Below are positions 8,756 through 19,440 of a DNA stretch of 64,000 nt, in pieces. Source of the DNA: Antitrichia curtipendula. Its lineage: Eukaryota > Streptophyta > Bryopsida > Hypnales > Leucodontaceae. The stretch spans positions 44,467,570 through 44,531,569 of the forward strand of contig OX579634.1 in the NCBI GenBank assembly GCA_951230915.1, written 5' to 3'. Made by a program: the position numbers and the translations under genes. Below the pieces are notes generated by a model. It searched no databases. It saw only the letters and a list, made by a program, of their open reading frames with translations, and was not told where the DNA came from. The first letter of the stretch is position 1, and every line of letters begins with the position of its first letter.

Positions 8756-11230
8756 TTAGATGATAACATCTGTGTCATTTTGAGAACCACTTCCTTCGCC
8801 ACGTTCGTAGGTGGATGACTCCCCAACACCAAGCTTACGCTTGGCACGAGTTCGTGAAGCTGGTCCGTCCGCCTTCAAAATGGATTCCAGGACGTTGGAA
8901 TTCTTTAGAGCTTCGAGGGTCTTTGTGGTCTTTGGAGAGTGTTCTTCCAACAGATAGTCAAGGGCTTGAGTTTGGTAATAAGGCCCGTATACAGAGTCTA
9001 AGTAAGACATGCTGTCCAATTCATCCATGGAGGCCGTTGCATCTTGATTGGCCACCCTCAGTCCTTGAAAATTCCAACGGTGTTGTTGTGGATGAGGACT
9101 CCAATTGAAGGTTTCGGAGGTCTTATTGAAATATCCACCAAGGCACTGGTAGAAGAATGCCCTCCTCCCTTCGCCTTGTGGCCCTTTTCCCATCAACTTG
9201 ACTCCAATTCTAGCAATTTCTTCCGGATCTGTTTCCCAATTCAATTGGGAACTAGCAACTCCCTTTTCCAAATCATGGTTTCTTTGTCTCCAGCTCCAGA
9301 GCAAGTCTCGTCCCCACATTCTGGTGTCTTCTGTGGTATCACTGTTGTGTTCCCAAGAAGGAGGCATGTAAGTCGTCAAGTTGAACATGGTGTACAAACG
9401 ATCATGGAATGGTGCTGAACACAAAACGCAACGACGTTTAATCAAACAGTGCGTGATGAGACACTGAGGATGGTACACATGTGTACATGATCCAAGTGCC
9501 CAACCACCTTCGGAACCAAATTGTTCTAGACATATGGGACATTTGGTGTGGTCCAAAACAAAGGGTGCAGGATGTGGCCACAGTAGTTTTTTTTCCTGCA
9601 CTTCGATATGGCTGGACATTTGTTTTTTGTGGTCCCAACCATTTTCTGTCCAATCAGTGTCGGTCCTTTCCGCCAAGTCCATGTTAGTGGGGAACATGTC
9701 CTCCATCAATGCCCATGACGTGAGACCGCACTCTCGTTTAGGCTCTTGTGCAACGAAGTTTCGTGAAATTTTCTCCAATTCCTTTGCAGCTTGTTGTGCT
9801 CTATCCACTGAGAGGATGCACGCAACCTTCCAATGATAGTATGTGGCCCCCAACTGTGACAACCGATCTCGAAGCATTCTATTCTCTTTTTCGAGGTCCA
9901 ATCTCGACTGCGACTGTACGGAATGAGGAATCACAGGAAACGAGAGTGAATCTTGGGTCTCCTGGAGATCATTTGTGGTAGTATCTTCCAGAATTGCCGT
10001 AAGAAGCGCATTTGGAGTCATTGAAGAATGTTTGGCACGCTTGGCAACAGGAGAATGGTGAAGCAAATCATCGGTGAGGTCGCCTACAACCTTGTCCAAA
10101 TGATGTGAATCCGGCTCAAGAAAGGCGTCATCCATGTTCGACAAAGTAAAAGTGTCTTGTACTTTGTCTCTGAGGCGTTGCAGTTCTATAGATTGTTGAG
10201 AGAGGAGACGATTTTTGTGTGCACACTGAGATTGCAACTTCCTGACATTGCTTTGCAGCAAAGCAATGTTAATGTCCTTGGTCTTTAGGAGGTCGAGAGC
10301 CTTAGCTAGAGTCATAGCGTTGTCAGTTCGAGTCACTCTAGATTGAGGGATGGAAGCACGGACAACTGCTCCCATGGGCATGTCATCGCTTGGACCAAAT
10401 TCGAAGACGCTGTTGGCATCTTGTGCTGGCAACGGTGGATGCGGACCTGCTGTTGAAGTTGATCCTGGCCCAATTCGCGTGGTTGAACGTCGCACCTTCG
10501 GGAGGTTTTTCACTCTTTGACCTTGTGACGTTGAACGATCCTTGTCATTTTCAATCTGAACTTCGGCGGGGCCCACAGTGTCTTCTTTGTCTTGTCCTAT
10601 CTTTGGCTTCCGCGTACCGTCAGAATCAAGATCTTCTTTGGAATCATCAGTGTGAACTTCAGTAGCTATTCTGTTTCTAGGAGCACTTCGAATAGGCCCA
10701 AGTCCCCCGTCTGGAAAAGCCATAATACCTCTTGGTATTGATCCGCTTGTTGGACGTGCCACGTATGTAGTTTCCTTGACTGTGCTCCAATCGACCTCCT
10801 TTTGTAGGGCCACCTCAGCATATGCTCCTCTAGCGATGAAGAGAGGTACTTCATTCCTGTCTACGTTGGGGTTTTTATAAATAGCCTGCCACAATTCTAT
10901 ACACCTTTGAGTGAAGTCTGCATTTTCACAATGCTTCAGATTTGCCTTGTTAGTGTGACGGTTGTGATAATGGCGCCACGCCGGAAACATCTTGCTGATG
11001 TGACACCATTCGATGTAGTCTTCACAAGTCTGCATTGTCCATGGCTCTGGCTTCTCGTTCCACCCTTTAAAAGCAATGTGATTTTCACTATTCAATACAT
11101 GTAACCACTTCTTATGAATGGTGCCCTTGCGCTTCCGAGTCCTATCTTTGGCAGCCTTGCTGAGGCAACCAGGAGTGCGCGTTGTCTGAGGGAGAGGAAG
11201 TGACCCTTCACTGTTGCCTCCGATAGCCAT
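8756..11230 (-). CDS. 824-aa RING-type zinc finger protein with the shared N-terminal domain
   Basis: Intronless. I chose the ATG at 11230 (MAIGGNSEG). The frame is open 67 codons further, but that part covers a TATA-like TATATAT and what should be leader, and it does not resemble the related gene. Residues about 35-150 match the domain of the protein at 3996-5441 (AFKGW, P-PWT, Y--WCHI-K-FP, NK-NL, RC-E-W, KEVDWS). A Ser/Thr/Pro-rich linker and a coiled-coil stretch (about 310-370 and 450-500) follow. A RING-H2-like finger lies near residues 563-603: CPIC, then CTHVYHPQC, then CVLC. The C-terminal 220 residues are unrecognised and end in a basic RTRAKRKLG and an acidic tail. A RING finger usually recruits an E2 for ubiquitin transfer, so an E3 ligase role is a reasonable inference. 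The substrate is unknown. Confidence 0.75.
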   Translation of the reverse strand: MAIGGNSEGSLPLPQTTRTPGCLSKAAKDRTRKRKGTIHKKWLHVLNSENHIAFKGWNEKPEPWTMQTCEDYIEWCHISKMFPAWRHYHNRHTNKANLKHCENADFTQRCIELWQAIYKNPNVDRNEVPLFIARGAYAEVALQKEVDWSTVKETTYVARPTSGSIPRGIMAFPDGGLGPIRSAPRNRIATEVHTDDSKEDLDSDGTRKPKIGQDKEDTVGPAEVQIENDKDRSTSQGQRVKNLPKVRRSTTRIGPGSTSTAGPHPPLPAQDANSVFEFGPSDDMPMGAVVRASIPQSRVTRTDNAMTLAKALDLLKTKDINIALLQSNVRKLQSQCAHKNRLLSQQSIELQRLRDKVQDTFTLSNMDDAFLEPDSHHLDKVVGDLTDDLLHHSPVAKRAKHSSMTPNALLTAILEDTTTNDLQETQDSLSFPVIPHSVQSQSRLDLEKENRMLRDRLSQLGATYYHWKVACILSVDRAQQAAKELEKISRNFVAQEPKRECGLTSWALMEDMFPTNMDLAERTDTDWTENGWDHKKQMSSHIEVQEKKLLWPHPAPFVLDHTKCPICLEQFGSEGGWALGSCTHVYHPQCLITHCLIKRRCVLCSAPFHDRLYTMFNLTTYMPPSWEHNSDTTEDTRMWGRDLLWSWRQRNHDLEKGVASSQLNWETDPEEIARIGVKLMGKGPQGEGRRAFFYQCLGGYFNKTSETFNWSPHPQQHRWNFQGLRVANQDATASMDELDSMSYLDSVYGPYYQTQALDYLLEEHSPKTTKTLEALKNSNVLESILKADGPASRTRAKRKLGVGESSTYERGEGSGSQNDTDVII

Positions 11231-11545
11231 GGAATCTCTGTACGTCGAGAACTTGCGATACCACAAGCTGGGATGAATGAAAAGTAAGAAGTAAACATTC
11301 AACACAGGGATCACGCATGCAGCCAATAAAGGATACAAGACAGAGAGCCAAAGTGAAGAATGAAGGTGAAAAAGACCGTACGGGCGCATGGATATATAGG
11401 TGGGCGAGCACGGGTACGCTTCTTTGAGCATGTCTTCTGGGCGACTTCAGGTCCAGCTTGGAAGACCGCGGGTCCAGGAGGGGCGACTTCAGGTTGAAGA
11501 GGGCGACTTCGGGTCCAAAGGAGGCGACCGCGGGTCCAAGAAGTC
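11231..11545 (-). promoter_or_regulatory. leader, TATA-like box and repeat array of the RING gene
   Basis: Read on the minus strand, the array of ACCCGAAGTCGCC / ACCCGCGGTCGCC units (about 11545-11440) leads to a TATA-like CTATATATCC (about 11392-11401). A leader of about 160 bases then runs to the ATG at 11230. This repeats the array-TATA-leader order of the two plus-strand genes. The leader itself is less alike than the other two are to each other. Confidence 0.6.
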
Positions 11546-11765
11546 GCCTCAGCCGCGGTCTCCCTTACCCGCATTCTCCGTCTCCTACCCGAGGTCGCCT
11601 CCATGCGTGTTCTCCTACCCGCGGTCGCCTACACCTGCGTTCTCCTATCCGCGCTCGCCCTTACACGAAGTCGCCTTACCTGAGGTCGCCCTACCTGAGG
11701 TCGCCCTAACACGAAGTCGCCCCTACCCGCGGTCGTTGTGTACCCGAAGTCGCCCGTCCATGTCA
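11546..11765 (+). repeat. opposite-facing half of the GGTCGCC-type array
   Basis: About ten to twelve units with a period of about 17-20 bases (core ACCCGAGGTCGCC, with variants TTCTCC and GAAGTCGCC) run in the orientation opposite to those at 11440-11545. The switch point is near 11548. The two halves make a head-to-head array. The long open frames across it in several phases are translations of the repeat and not genes. Confidence 0.65.
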
Positions 11766-12911
11766 CATCCGCATGCGCCCCTAAAATGTGCCACGCGGAC
11801 GCCACATGGCATCCACGTAGCTTAGGTAAAAGGGGGGTAATTTTTTGAAAAGTCAAAGGTAAATTTGACTTTATGTGACGTCGCGGAGGGTCTACTGGAT
11901 GTCGCGTGACGTCTGTCTGTCGCGATGTCGCCAGGTTGCGCAGAACAACCCTGGTGTACATGCATATTATGGATTGTCAATTTATTTATGTCCAATTCTC
12001 TATTTTTTCATGTATTTTAGTTTGTGATATGTTGGATAAAAGGTCCATAATGATTATGCTTACGTTACTTATGTGTTTTATAATTATAGCTCATGACTAG
12101 CAATAGGTAGTTGAAGTGTTTTTGCAACAACACATTGGGATAAGGTTAATTTACCTTGGATCTTACTTTATAGAGAAGGACACTGCATTTAAATTTGTTG
12201 TTGATATTAATTTTCAACAACTCCTTTCACACAATTAATCAATCAATAATTCTAGATATTTCTTTCTAGAAGTTTTATTCAAATGGAATTACCCTTGTCT
12301 GCTTTTGTTTGTACTTTGGATCTGGACAATCTGTTATAATTTGTTTTCCTCTACAAGCAAACTTTGTTTCTTTGCCTTCTCACTAGAAACATCTACAATA
12401 AGTACACTAGTTTCAAATTTTATCCTTGTTTATTAATAAAAACCGCCCATCTATATTTTTGTCCAAAATGTATAGTCGGGATCAATAATCTTACAAACTT
12501 TTTTTCCTTGGTTGATTCAGCTATGAATTAAATAAAAAAGCATGCATATTTTAGCATTGAAAGAAGGTTGTTGCCATACATTAATTATACATAAGTGTAG
12601 TATTGAAAATGATCATTTCATATTTTTTTTATAGTTGACTTGTAAAGAATTCTTAATTCTGAAACAATATAGTACACAAAACATGGCAATACTAAATAGC
12701 AAAGCACTTGGCAATACTGATTTGGCACTAATTTAGTATTGCATGCAATAATGTCTTCATTTGTATTGTAGCAATACTAATTTGGGATTTGAATGTGAAC
12801 ATATTGACACAATATTGAATATATATTGCATTGGTGTTGTTTCTACCATTTTTTTTCCAATGTATGTCTTATATACTTTCATCTAAGGCTTGCAATAGTT
12901 CAATCAAGATG
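11766..12911. other. intergenic stretch, GC-rich then AT-rich
   Basis: 11766-11955 is still GC-rich, with several GTCGCG and TGACGTC words (around 11877-11935) but no clear period. From about 11960 the sequence becomes ordinary AT-rich DNA. No gene or element end was recognised up to the CACTA end at 12912. Confidence 0.4.
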
Positions 12912-13473
12912 CACTACTAGAAAATTTGTGTCCAAATCAACAAAAATCGAACAAGACAGTGTTGATTTTTTTAACCAAAAGGTCGAGTTGATGTAGACAT
13001 TGTTCAACAAAAACTTGTTAATTTTTTGGGTTAATTTGGTCTGGTACAAAAATATTTTTTTAATCTGCATAGGTCAATTAGAGGGCACCACATGGCACAG
13101 CCATATAGACTTATTAAAATGTCATGCGGACAAGCCACCTAAGCAATCCCACCACCCGGCGGTCGGGGCATGGGGTTTGAACCCCCACCCTCCCAATTGG
13201 AGACCCATAACCTAAGCCCTTGCACCATGCACATATTGTCATGTCTATACAAAGAGTATAATTTTATTTGTATACTTTTTGCAATTTGTTTTTCATTTGC
13301 TTTGTTACTTCAGCAGACTTTGGTGGCCCTTTAGGCATAGTATAATTACTTTTTTCAAAACACTTTGAACTAATAAAAGTTGGAAAATCAAGCCAACTTT
13401 CATCTCTAAAAATTTGTTTGAGATTGTGAGTCTCCAATAAAAGTTATGAACAAAATTCAGAGAGCATGTTTAA

Positions 13474-14838
13474 CCCCTAAAGCCCTGAGGCCTTTTCTCC
13501 ATCAAAACACACTCAAAACTGCCACTTCTATTGCAAAGAGCAAAAAGCTATAAAAATTGTTTTTTTTTGCATATCTAACCATAGGATCTTATAATAAACT
13601 AGTATGAGAATAGAGTTATTCGTAAAGTCATCCTTAGTTTGATACCCAGTTTTTAAACAAGCTCTTATACAAATTGGTGAAAGGAGGTAAAGCAACCCAT
13701 ATGGGATATGTAAATGGTTGGAGTTGTAAGTAACTTGTAAGAGCTTGGAGGAGCTCAATCTTAAAATAAACCCATATCCTTTGAGAGTTCATAAAGAACA
13801 GTGGATTTCATTATAAAAACAACCTCTCCACCCTCCATTCTCACAAATTGTCAATGAACAATTTTTGTGTCAGGTAAACTCAGGTCCAAACTTTTTTAGG
13901 CACCATTTCGATGCGAAAGAAAGTTTGGTCCCAAGTTTTGTTTTGCTAGTGTTGATTGCGCGAGCTTTTTACCTTTTCACCTGCTTTTTTACATAAAGCA
14001 GGGCTTCAAACCCCAGTTTTACCTCTAAACTCGGGTTTACTTTACGAATAACTCTAATGTATGCAAGAAACTTCAGAAACTTTGAACAAATAGATATTTG
14101 CAAGATATTTGCATTCAAAGTGAAAAAAACAAGTTTTTTTGCACCTTGCTTGACTATATTTTTGGGTTTTGAACCTATTTAGCTTAAATTTTTTGTATTT
14201 CTGATCTTGATTCTCTAAGTTTATATGTTGAATACTTTAGTTGAGAATCTAGGAAAAAAAATTCAAGAAAAAAACACTAAATTTTTACTCATTAAAAAAT
14301 TGTTAAGTAGAAGTAGGTTCAAGATTGAAGGAATAACTAAATCATTACTAGCTCTAAGACAAAATTGAAATACCATAATCCCAACGGTGAGATTGTTCTA
14401 GCAAGCAAATTCAACCTTGCCTAACAATTTTTTTCTGAAAATTGTAAAAATTGCATTCAAAAATGAATCCTAAAAGTTATTTTTTCAAGAAGATGCTTAG
14501 ATTGCCTGAAAAACTAAGATTGTCCATAACCTTTTCATTATTAATCTAAATAGGATGAATCAAATCTTCAAATGTAGACAAAAAGACATAGATTTTGAAA
14601 AAAATATTTAAGAAATTTATTTTGACTTTCTGTGATTTTTTTGTGATGCCCGCCAAACTCTATTTTTGGCATAACTTTTTCTCTAGGGCACCAATTGAAA
14701 TAAAAATTATATATCCACAAAGCTCTCGCAGAACCGCACAACCTCAAAAAATCCCAAAAAAATTCTCTACAAATCGAGGTCATAGGAATCTACCCAGACC
14801 CAAATTGTCCCCCGAGGGAACAAACGGGGCTTTAAAGG
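13474..14838 (+). mobile_element. TTAA-family element, long form, carrying a nested MITE
   Basis: TTAA at 13470-13473 and 14839-14842 flanks ends CCCCTAAAGCCC and GGGGCTTTAAAGG. The right subterminal hairpin (GTCCCCCGAGGGAAC) is present. Without the nested 442-bp MITE and its TA duplication the element is 921 bp, the same length as the copy at 7065-7985. Removing the element and one TTAA gives a sequence that aligns with the uninterrupted fold-back copy near 44920. Confidence 0.8.
13613..14054. mobile_element. TA-flanked MITE (Tc1/mariner-like), 442 bp
   Basis: Perfect terminal inverted repeats GAGTTATTCGTAAAGT / ACTTTACGAATAACTC are flanked by TA at 13611-13612 and 14055-14056. It interrupts the family block that other TTAA elements keep intact (ACTAGTATAAGAATGCG at 38905-38920). 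Its inner part (around 13690-13860) resembles the inverted arms of the composite at 43.5-45.2 kb. Confidence 0.8.
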
Positions 14839-15039
14839 TTAAAGATGCTAAAGAAAATTTCCATTCCTACCCCTCTCTGAACTTTGCCCATAACTTTTTA
14901 TTAGAGACTTGAAAGTGAAAATGGATTCTAGAAGATGAATTTTAGCTTTGTTTCTCAACTTTTGTTAGTTCAAATTTTTTTTTTTAAAGTTATTTTACTA
15001 TGCCAAAACAGTCACCAAAGTTTGTTGACTTAAAAAATA

Positions 15040-15560
15040 CGGAATTGTAAATGATTTAGAATTGTAAATGATTTTTAACTAAATCATTTACAATTCTATG
15101 AAATATGGCATTTTAAAATTTATGATTTAGAATTCTTTTAAATATGATTCTTTATTTATCAAAATGAAAAATTCCGTATTTCATAGAATTATAACTAAAA
15201 GAATCGTTTTGATAAATAAAATTTCATTATTTATTATTTGATTTTATCTTTTAGTATTTCATAGAATTCTTTATTTATCAAAATGATTCTTTTAGTTATC
15301 AAAATTTTGATAAATAAAATTAAAAGAATTTTTCATTTTGATAAATAAAATTTTATGATTTAGAATTCTATTAAATATGGAATTTTAAAATTGTAAATGA
15401 AATATAGAATTCTATGAAATATGGAATTTTTCATTTACATAGAATTCTATGAAATATGGAATTTTTCATTTTTAACTAAATCATTTACAATTCTATGAAA
15501 TACGGAATTGTAAATGATTTTTCATAGAATTTCAATTGTGGTGATTTTAACATTGCCCAA
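15040..15560. repeat. AT-rich array of short direct and inverted repeats
   Basis: Words such as AGAATTCTATGAAATATGG, TTGATAAATAAAATT and AATTGTAAATGATTT recur many times in both orientations over about 520 bases. The stretch can therefore fold back on itself in many ways. It lies inside the CACTA element. No coding content. Confidence 0.7.
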
Positions 15561-15797
15561 ATGCCAAAAAATTATTTGAAACTCTTCTAAATCAGAATGA
15601 ATAAAATGAACAAAAAAAATTTTGATTTTTTTTGTTGATGTAGATGTTATACTACCCAAATCAACAAAAAAATTATGACCATTTTGTTAACTTGTGCTAA
15701 ATCAACAAAAAAATTTATAAAATGTCAATACAGTACTCAAATCAACAAAAAATTGTTAATTTTTTGTTGATTTGGATATCATTTTCTAGTAGTAATG

Positions 15798-17431
15798 GTA
15801 GCCATGGGCCCTGCAACAACATTTACTATCCTAGTTTAGTTTCTTCTACAACAAGACTCGAAGTCCAACATAGAGTATACTAGCATTATAGATGAGTCGG
15901 CTTCCAATGAAGGTGAACTACCGTTGTTGTGATGTAAATATATACACTGTATAAGATATGTATTTATTTGTATTTCGAAGAGATTCTATGATTAGGAGGT
16001 CAAAACTTACTGGTGATGCTTCCAATGGCTTCAAGGTGATGCTTGTTGCTAATGGAGTTGTTGAAAAGACAAAAGTCTGGATAGGTTTTATCAGTTTAGA
16101 ATATTCTCTTAAGTTTATATAAGATCTGTGCGTGGATTTGAAGTTCAACTTTAAAATGTCAAGATGAAGGATTTTTATGGAGTCGCAAGATCTAAAGTCT
16201 CAACTTGGGACTGAACTAGAGCTTTCCTTGTTACAGTTACTAGTTCAACCATTTTAGTTGGCGATTTCTGCACCATTATCAATCTATTTGCAAGATGAAG
16301 TTGAACCTTCTTGTTTGTTGAAGAAACCTTGTGTGAAGCAGCATTAGCATGGTAATCTTTAAAGAGATGCTCGTGCTTAGGTGATTCTACTTCAAGTTGG
16401 ATGTCTTGAATTGGACACCCAAGAAGTAACATTTGAAAGGAGTTACAAGGGCCTAAACAACGACCAATACTATTGTATGGTAAGGCCAATCAAAGAAAGT
16501 GTTGGTCACCAGCATTGGTTGAAAAGGCCAATGAATCATTTAACAAAGGCCGAACGTGTAGATTATGTCGCAAATATTATCAAGTGCATCTTCAAGTGCA
16601 TCTTCAAATTTTTGCAGATAAAATAATATTTTTTTTTACTTTAATTTTTTTACCTCCGTGTCATTTTGGTTGAAGTCTTATAGCTAATTTAAGTTTTTTT
16701 AATTATATTTGTATGGTAGGAATTGAAAGTTAGGGGAATAAAGGTAGCTTACATTCTAATTTGGACCTTAGAGGTTCTTTGGTCTTAAAAGGTGAATAGG
16801 AACTTACCTTTGGATTTTTTGGGGGGCATTTTTTTGAACCAATAGGTGTTTGGAGGTCCATGTGAATATGTGATGTGTACATGGGCTAATTCCACTTATC
16901 TTAAGGATCTAGAGGATTGGTAGGAATCTTCTTCCTCCCTTTTAGTCAGTTTTTTTTTTATTTGTTTGAAGGGGAAGGGATGGTGGGTCTTGAAAACACC
17001 AAATATTCAAGCGATCATATCTTTCGATGTATAAGAAATTTTGAAATAAAAATTTAAAGATTTTTTTATCTTTTCATTGTTGTTTTAAAGAGACCTTTTT
17101 GTATGATTTGGAGTTGGGAGAAAGAGGTTACGAGCGTGTGAGTGGAAGAGATTCTGTTGTCACCTAACAAAGAGGAGCATAGATTCAAGCAACCACTAAA
17201 TTTTGTATTTCTTGCCTATCTTTTTGAAATTTTGAGGCATTAAAGAAAACATTCTTATCTTTTTAAAGACTCATCACTTAAAGCAATTGGAGTTTTTTTG
17301 AGAAATATAGGTTCTTGAGTAGCGGAGGGCTTGTTGTCTTTTTTGTTTAAAACCCAAAACTCTGTAAAGCTATAGATTTTGTTTGAAGAATCAAATGCAA
17401 GTAAAAATTTTAGTAAAGATATGAGAGTTTA
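15798..17431. other. intergenic stretch with possible worn gene fragment
   Basis: Around 16140-16620 base composition is a little higher and overlapping short open frames occur on both strands (16175-16489 minus, 16381-16673 plus). One plus frame has a CRLCRKYY Cys pair, but I recognise no family. It may be a remnant of a transposon or gene. The remainder to 17431 is AT-rich with no recognised feature. Confidence 0.35.
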
Positions 17432-17435
17432 TTAA

Positions 17436-18364
17436 CCCCTAAAGGTTTTTGACTATATTTTTACCAAAATGCTCCAAAACTGCCATTACTAGGACAAGTA
17501 CCAAATTTTCTTTTAAAAACTTTTTGAACAAATGTAACCGTAGGATCTTTTAGTAAACTAGTTTGAGAACATGTGGAAAAAATTTCAGGAATTTCCACTA
17601 GGTAAATTGCAAGATATTAGCATTTGAATTGCAAAAAAAAACTTTTTTTGGCCCTGCGAAAACTGGGCACATGCACTTCAGATGGTCACATGTGTATGGA
17701 AAAATTCCCCAAGCGGTGGTCAATCTTTGGATTCATTCTTGAAGGCAAGTTGGCAACATGCTTGAAAATTTTCAAATCATTTGGAATTGTACAACATATA
17801 GGGAAAAATAGTAAGTAGAAAGAAGTAGAAAATGATTCAAAACACTAAATTGTTAACAATTTATTCATGAAATTGAAAACCCCCAATCCCAATGGTTGTA
17901 ATGTTTTAGTAAACAGTCTACAGCTAATGTTTTTATTTTTTTCAAAAATATTTAAAATTGAATTAAATAAAGGGCTTCAAAATTTATCTTAGAATAGAAA
18001 TTCCACAACTATCCGTAAACTTAAACTCCCATAATTTTTATCTCATTAATCCAAATGGAATTATTCAAAGCTTCCCATGTATATAAAGATTTAGAGAACC
18101 AATTTAAAATTTTAATTTAAAAAAAAAGTGAATTTTCAAGAAGTTTTTTTTGTTGCCCGTTGAGCAATGAAAACACATATCATACCATAACTTTTTAACC
18201 ATGTACTGATGTACTCAAAAGTTATAAAAATTGTTGGGCCTTAAAGCTACTCCTTGGGCACATATTGTGTGAATTTTTTTAAGAAAAAAGACAAAAAATT
18301 CATTCGTAGTGAGTTGCCCAAAATTGCTATGTTGCAAAAAAACCGCAGTTTAGTGCTTTAGGGG
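17436..18364 (+). mobile_element. TTAA-family element, long form, 929 bp
   Basis: TTAA at 17432-17435 and at 18365-18368 flanks ends CCCCTAAAGG and GTGCTTTAGGGG. The interior keeps CCGTAGGATCTTTTAG, ACTAGTTTGAGAA and the lowered-complexity block before the right end. No coding frame beyond short chance ORFs. Confidence 0.8.
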
Positions 18365-18368
18365 TTAA

Positions 18369-19055
18369 CATTTTGAAAAGCTGTCAATTTCTTAGTTTGA
18401 TGAAAAATTGCAAAAGTTATAGGTAGTAAAGCAAATAAAGATCTGATGCCTCCCTATTTCAAGAATAATGTAGATAGAATGGGTTTAGATTTTTGTTTCT
18501 TTTGAAGATTTAAAGACTTCAAGACTTGAAGATAAAAAGAATTAAGACTCATGAGTTGTGGCTTGTTGCTTGTTATTCCTAGCCAGTTTTGGAGGTTCCC
18601 TGTCTTTTTATTGTTATTCTTGGCCGGTTTTAAAGGCTAGTTGTTTTCATTTTTGCATTGTGAACATTGTTGCGGGTTATGTGTATATCCAATAATAGTC
18701 CCGTTTTGTGTTTGTGGAGATGAAGTGGGATTGATCACCCACATGATTGATTTTTTTTGTCGTTTCCATTTGTGAGGCATGATTGTTGATCAGCGTGGGT
18801 TTGAAGTTTAGGAATCAATCTTTTGAATGTTTCAATTCATAATCTGGTTGTCATGTTCTATCCTTCCAAAGCTTGCAGTTTCTTATCATCTATCCTGACC
18901 TTTAAATCCATTCATAACCATTATAGAATAGGCCAACGGAAAGCAGTTTGAATATTGAAAGACTCAACTCAATTTCTTAGCAAATTATTTCCAGTCATAG
19001 CCGGATACTTTGTGTATTCCTAAAGTGTCCTCCTCTCTACTCAACACCGTGTAAT
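18369..19055. other. intergenic stretch, nothing recognised
   Basis: A short local repeat (TTGTTATTC-AGCCAGTTTTGGAGG and a related copy, 18560-18640) is visible. No gene, element end or RNA gene was recognised. Confidence 0.35.
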
Positions 19056-19059
19056 TGCA

Positions 19060-19440
19060 AAAAAAGTTAAGGTAGTATGCTTTAAAAGTGACCATTTAAG
19101 GATTGGTCCACCTTTTTTTTTTATAGGTTTTCGTGGATAAAAATATTTTCAAATCATTTTTTCAAAGAAAGAAAAATAGATTAAGGACCTAATCAAAGTG
19201 ATTTTATATTCTTTTAAGCATTTTTGAATTACTTATAAATTTTCAAAGATTTGGGATACATGCACCTATTTGTGACCATAGGTCTTCCAAAATCCATCCA
19301 TTTGCAACTTGTAAAGAGATGTGCAAAAATCAAAGACAATGATTGGCTTATGCAATAGAAAAATAATTTTTCCTCAATTCATTCAATTGCTAAAGTAGTC
19401 CATTTAAGGATCACTTCATCTCTATTATCCAACTAATAAT
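19060..19440 (+). repeat. dispersed repeat, copy 1
   Basis: About 380 bases that align by eye over their length with 42680-43060 and partly with 58190-58365. Shared landmarks are CCATTTAAGGATTGGTCC, AAGCATTTTTGAATTA, ACCTATTTGTGACC and a closing CCATTTAAGGATCA. No ends or target duplication found. Confidence 0.65.

Larger units (their letters stand above)
13312..15030. mobile_element. fold-back element split by a TTAA element
   Basis: Two inverted arms of about 160-190 bases (13312-13469 and 14843-15030) carry complementary blocks, for example GGCATAGTA against TACTATGCC and AGTTATGAACAAA against the GCCCATAACTTTTTATT region. The same hairpin family occurs unsplit at about 43592-43950 and 44770-45145. 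The TTAA element sits exactly at the hairpin turn. Outer ends are approximate. Confidence 0.65.
12912..15794 (+). mobile_element. CACTA-type (En/Spm-like) non-autonomous element, 2.9 kb with nested insertions
   Basis: The left end CACTACTAGAAAA (12912) and right end TTTTCTAGTAGT plus A (15794; the final G is mutated) form the terminal inverted repeat. ATG is duplicated at 12909-12911 and 15795-15797, the 3-bp duplication expected for CACTA elements. Subterminal copies of AAATCAACAAAAA cluster at both ends (12936-12960 and 15655-15780), as is usual for En/Spm transposase-binding repeats. No transposase frame. Much of the interior consists of later insertions listed separately. Confidence 0.8.

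Noticed and set aside
1145..11230. Endogenous giant-virus block as the source of the three intronless genes
   Set aside because: Kinase and RING genes without introns would fit, but no viral core gene is present and the promoters look like plant TATA promoters; left as an untested alternative.
11231..11431. 67-codon N-terminal extension of the RING protein
   Set aside because: It covers a TATA-like box and the expected leader, has no counterpart in the related gene, and the ATG at 11230 gives a start comparable to it.
11311..11961. Several open frames of 80-140 codons across the GC-rich array on both strands
   Set aside because: They translate the repeat units in different phases; there is no independent sign of coding.
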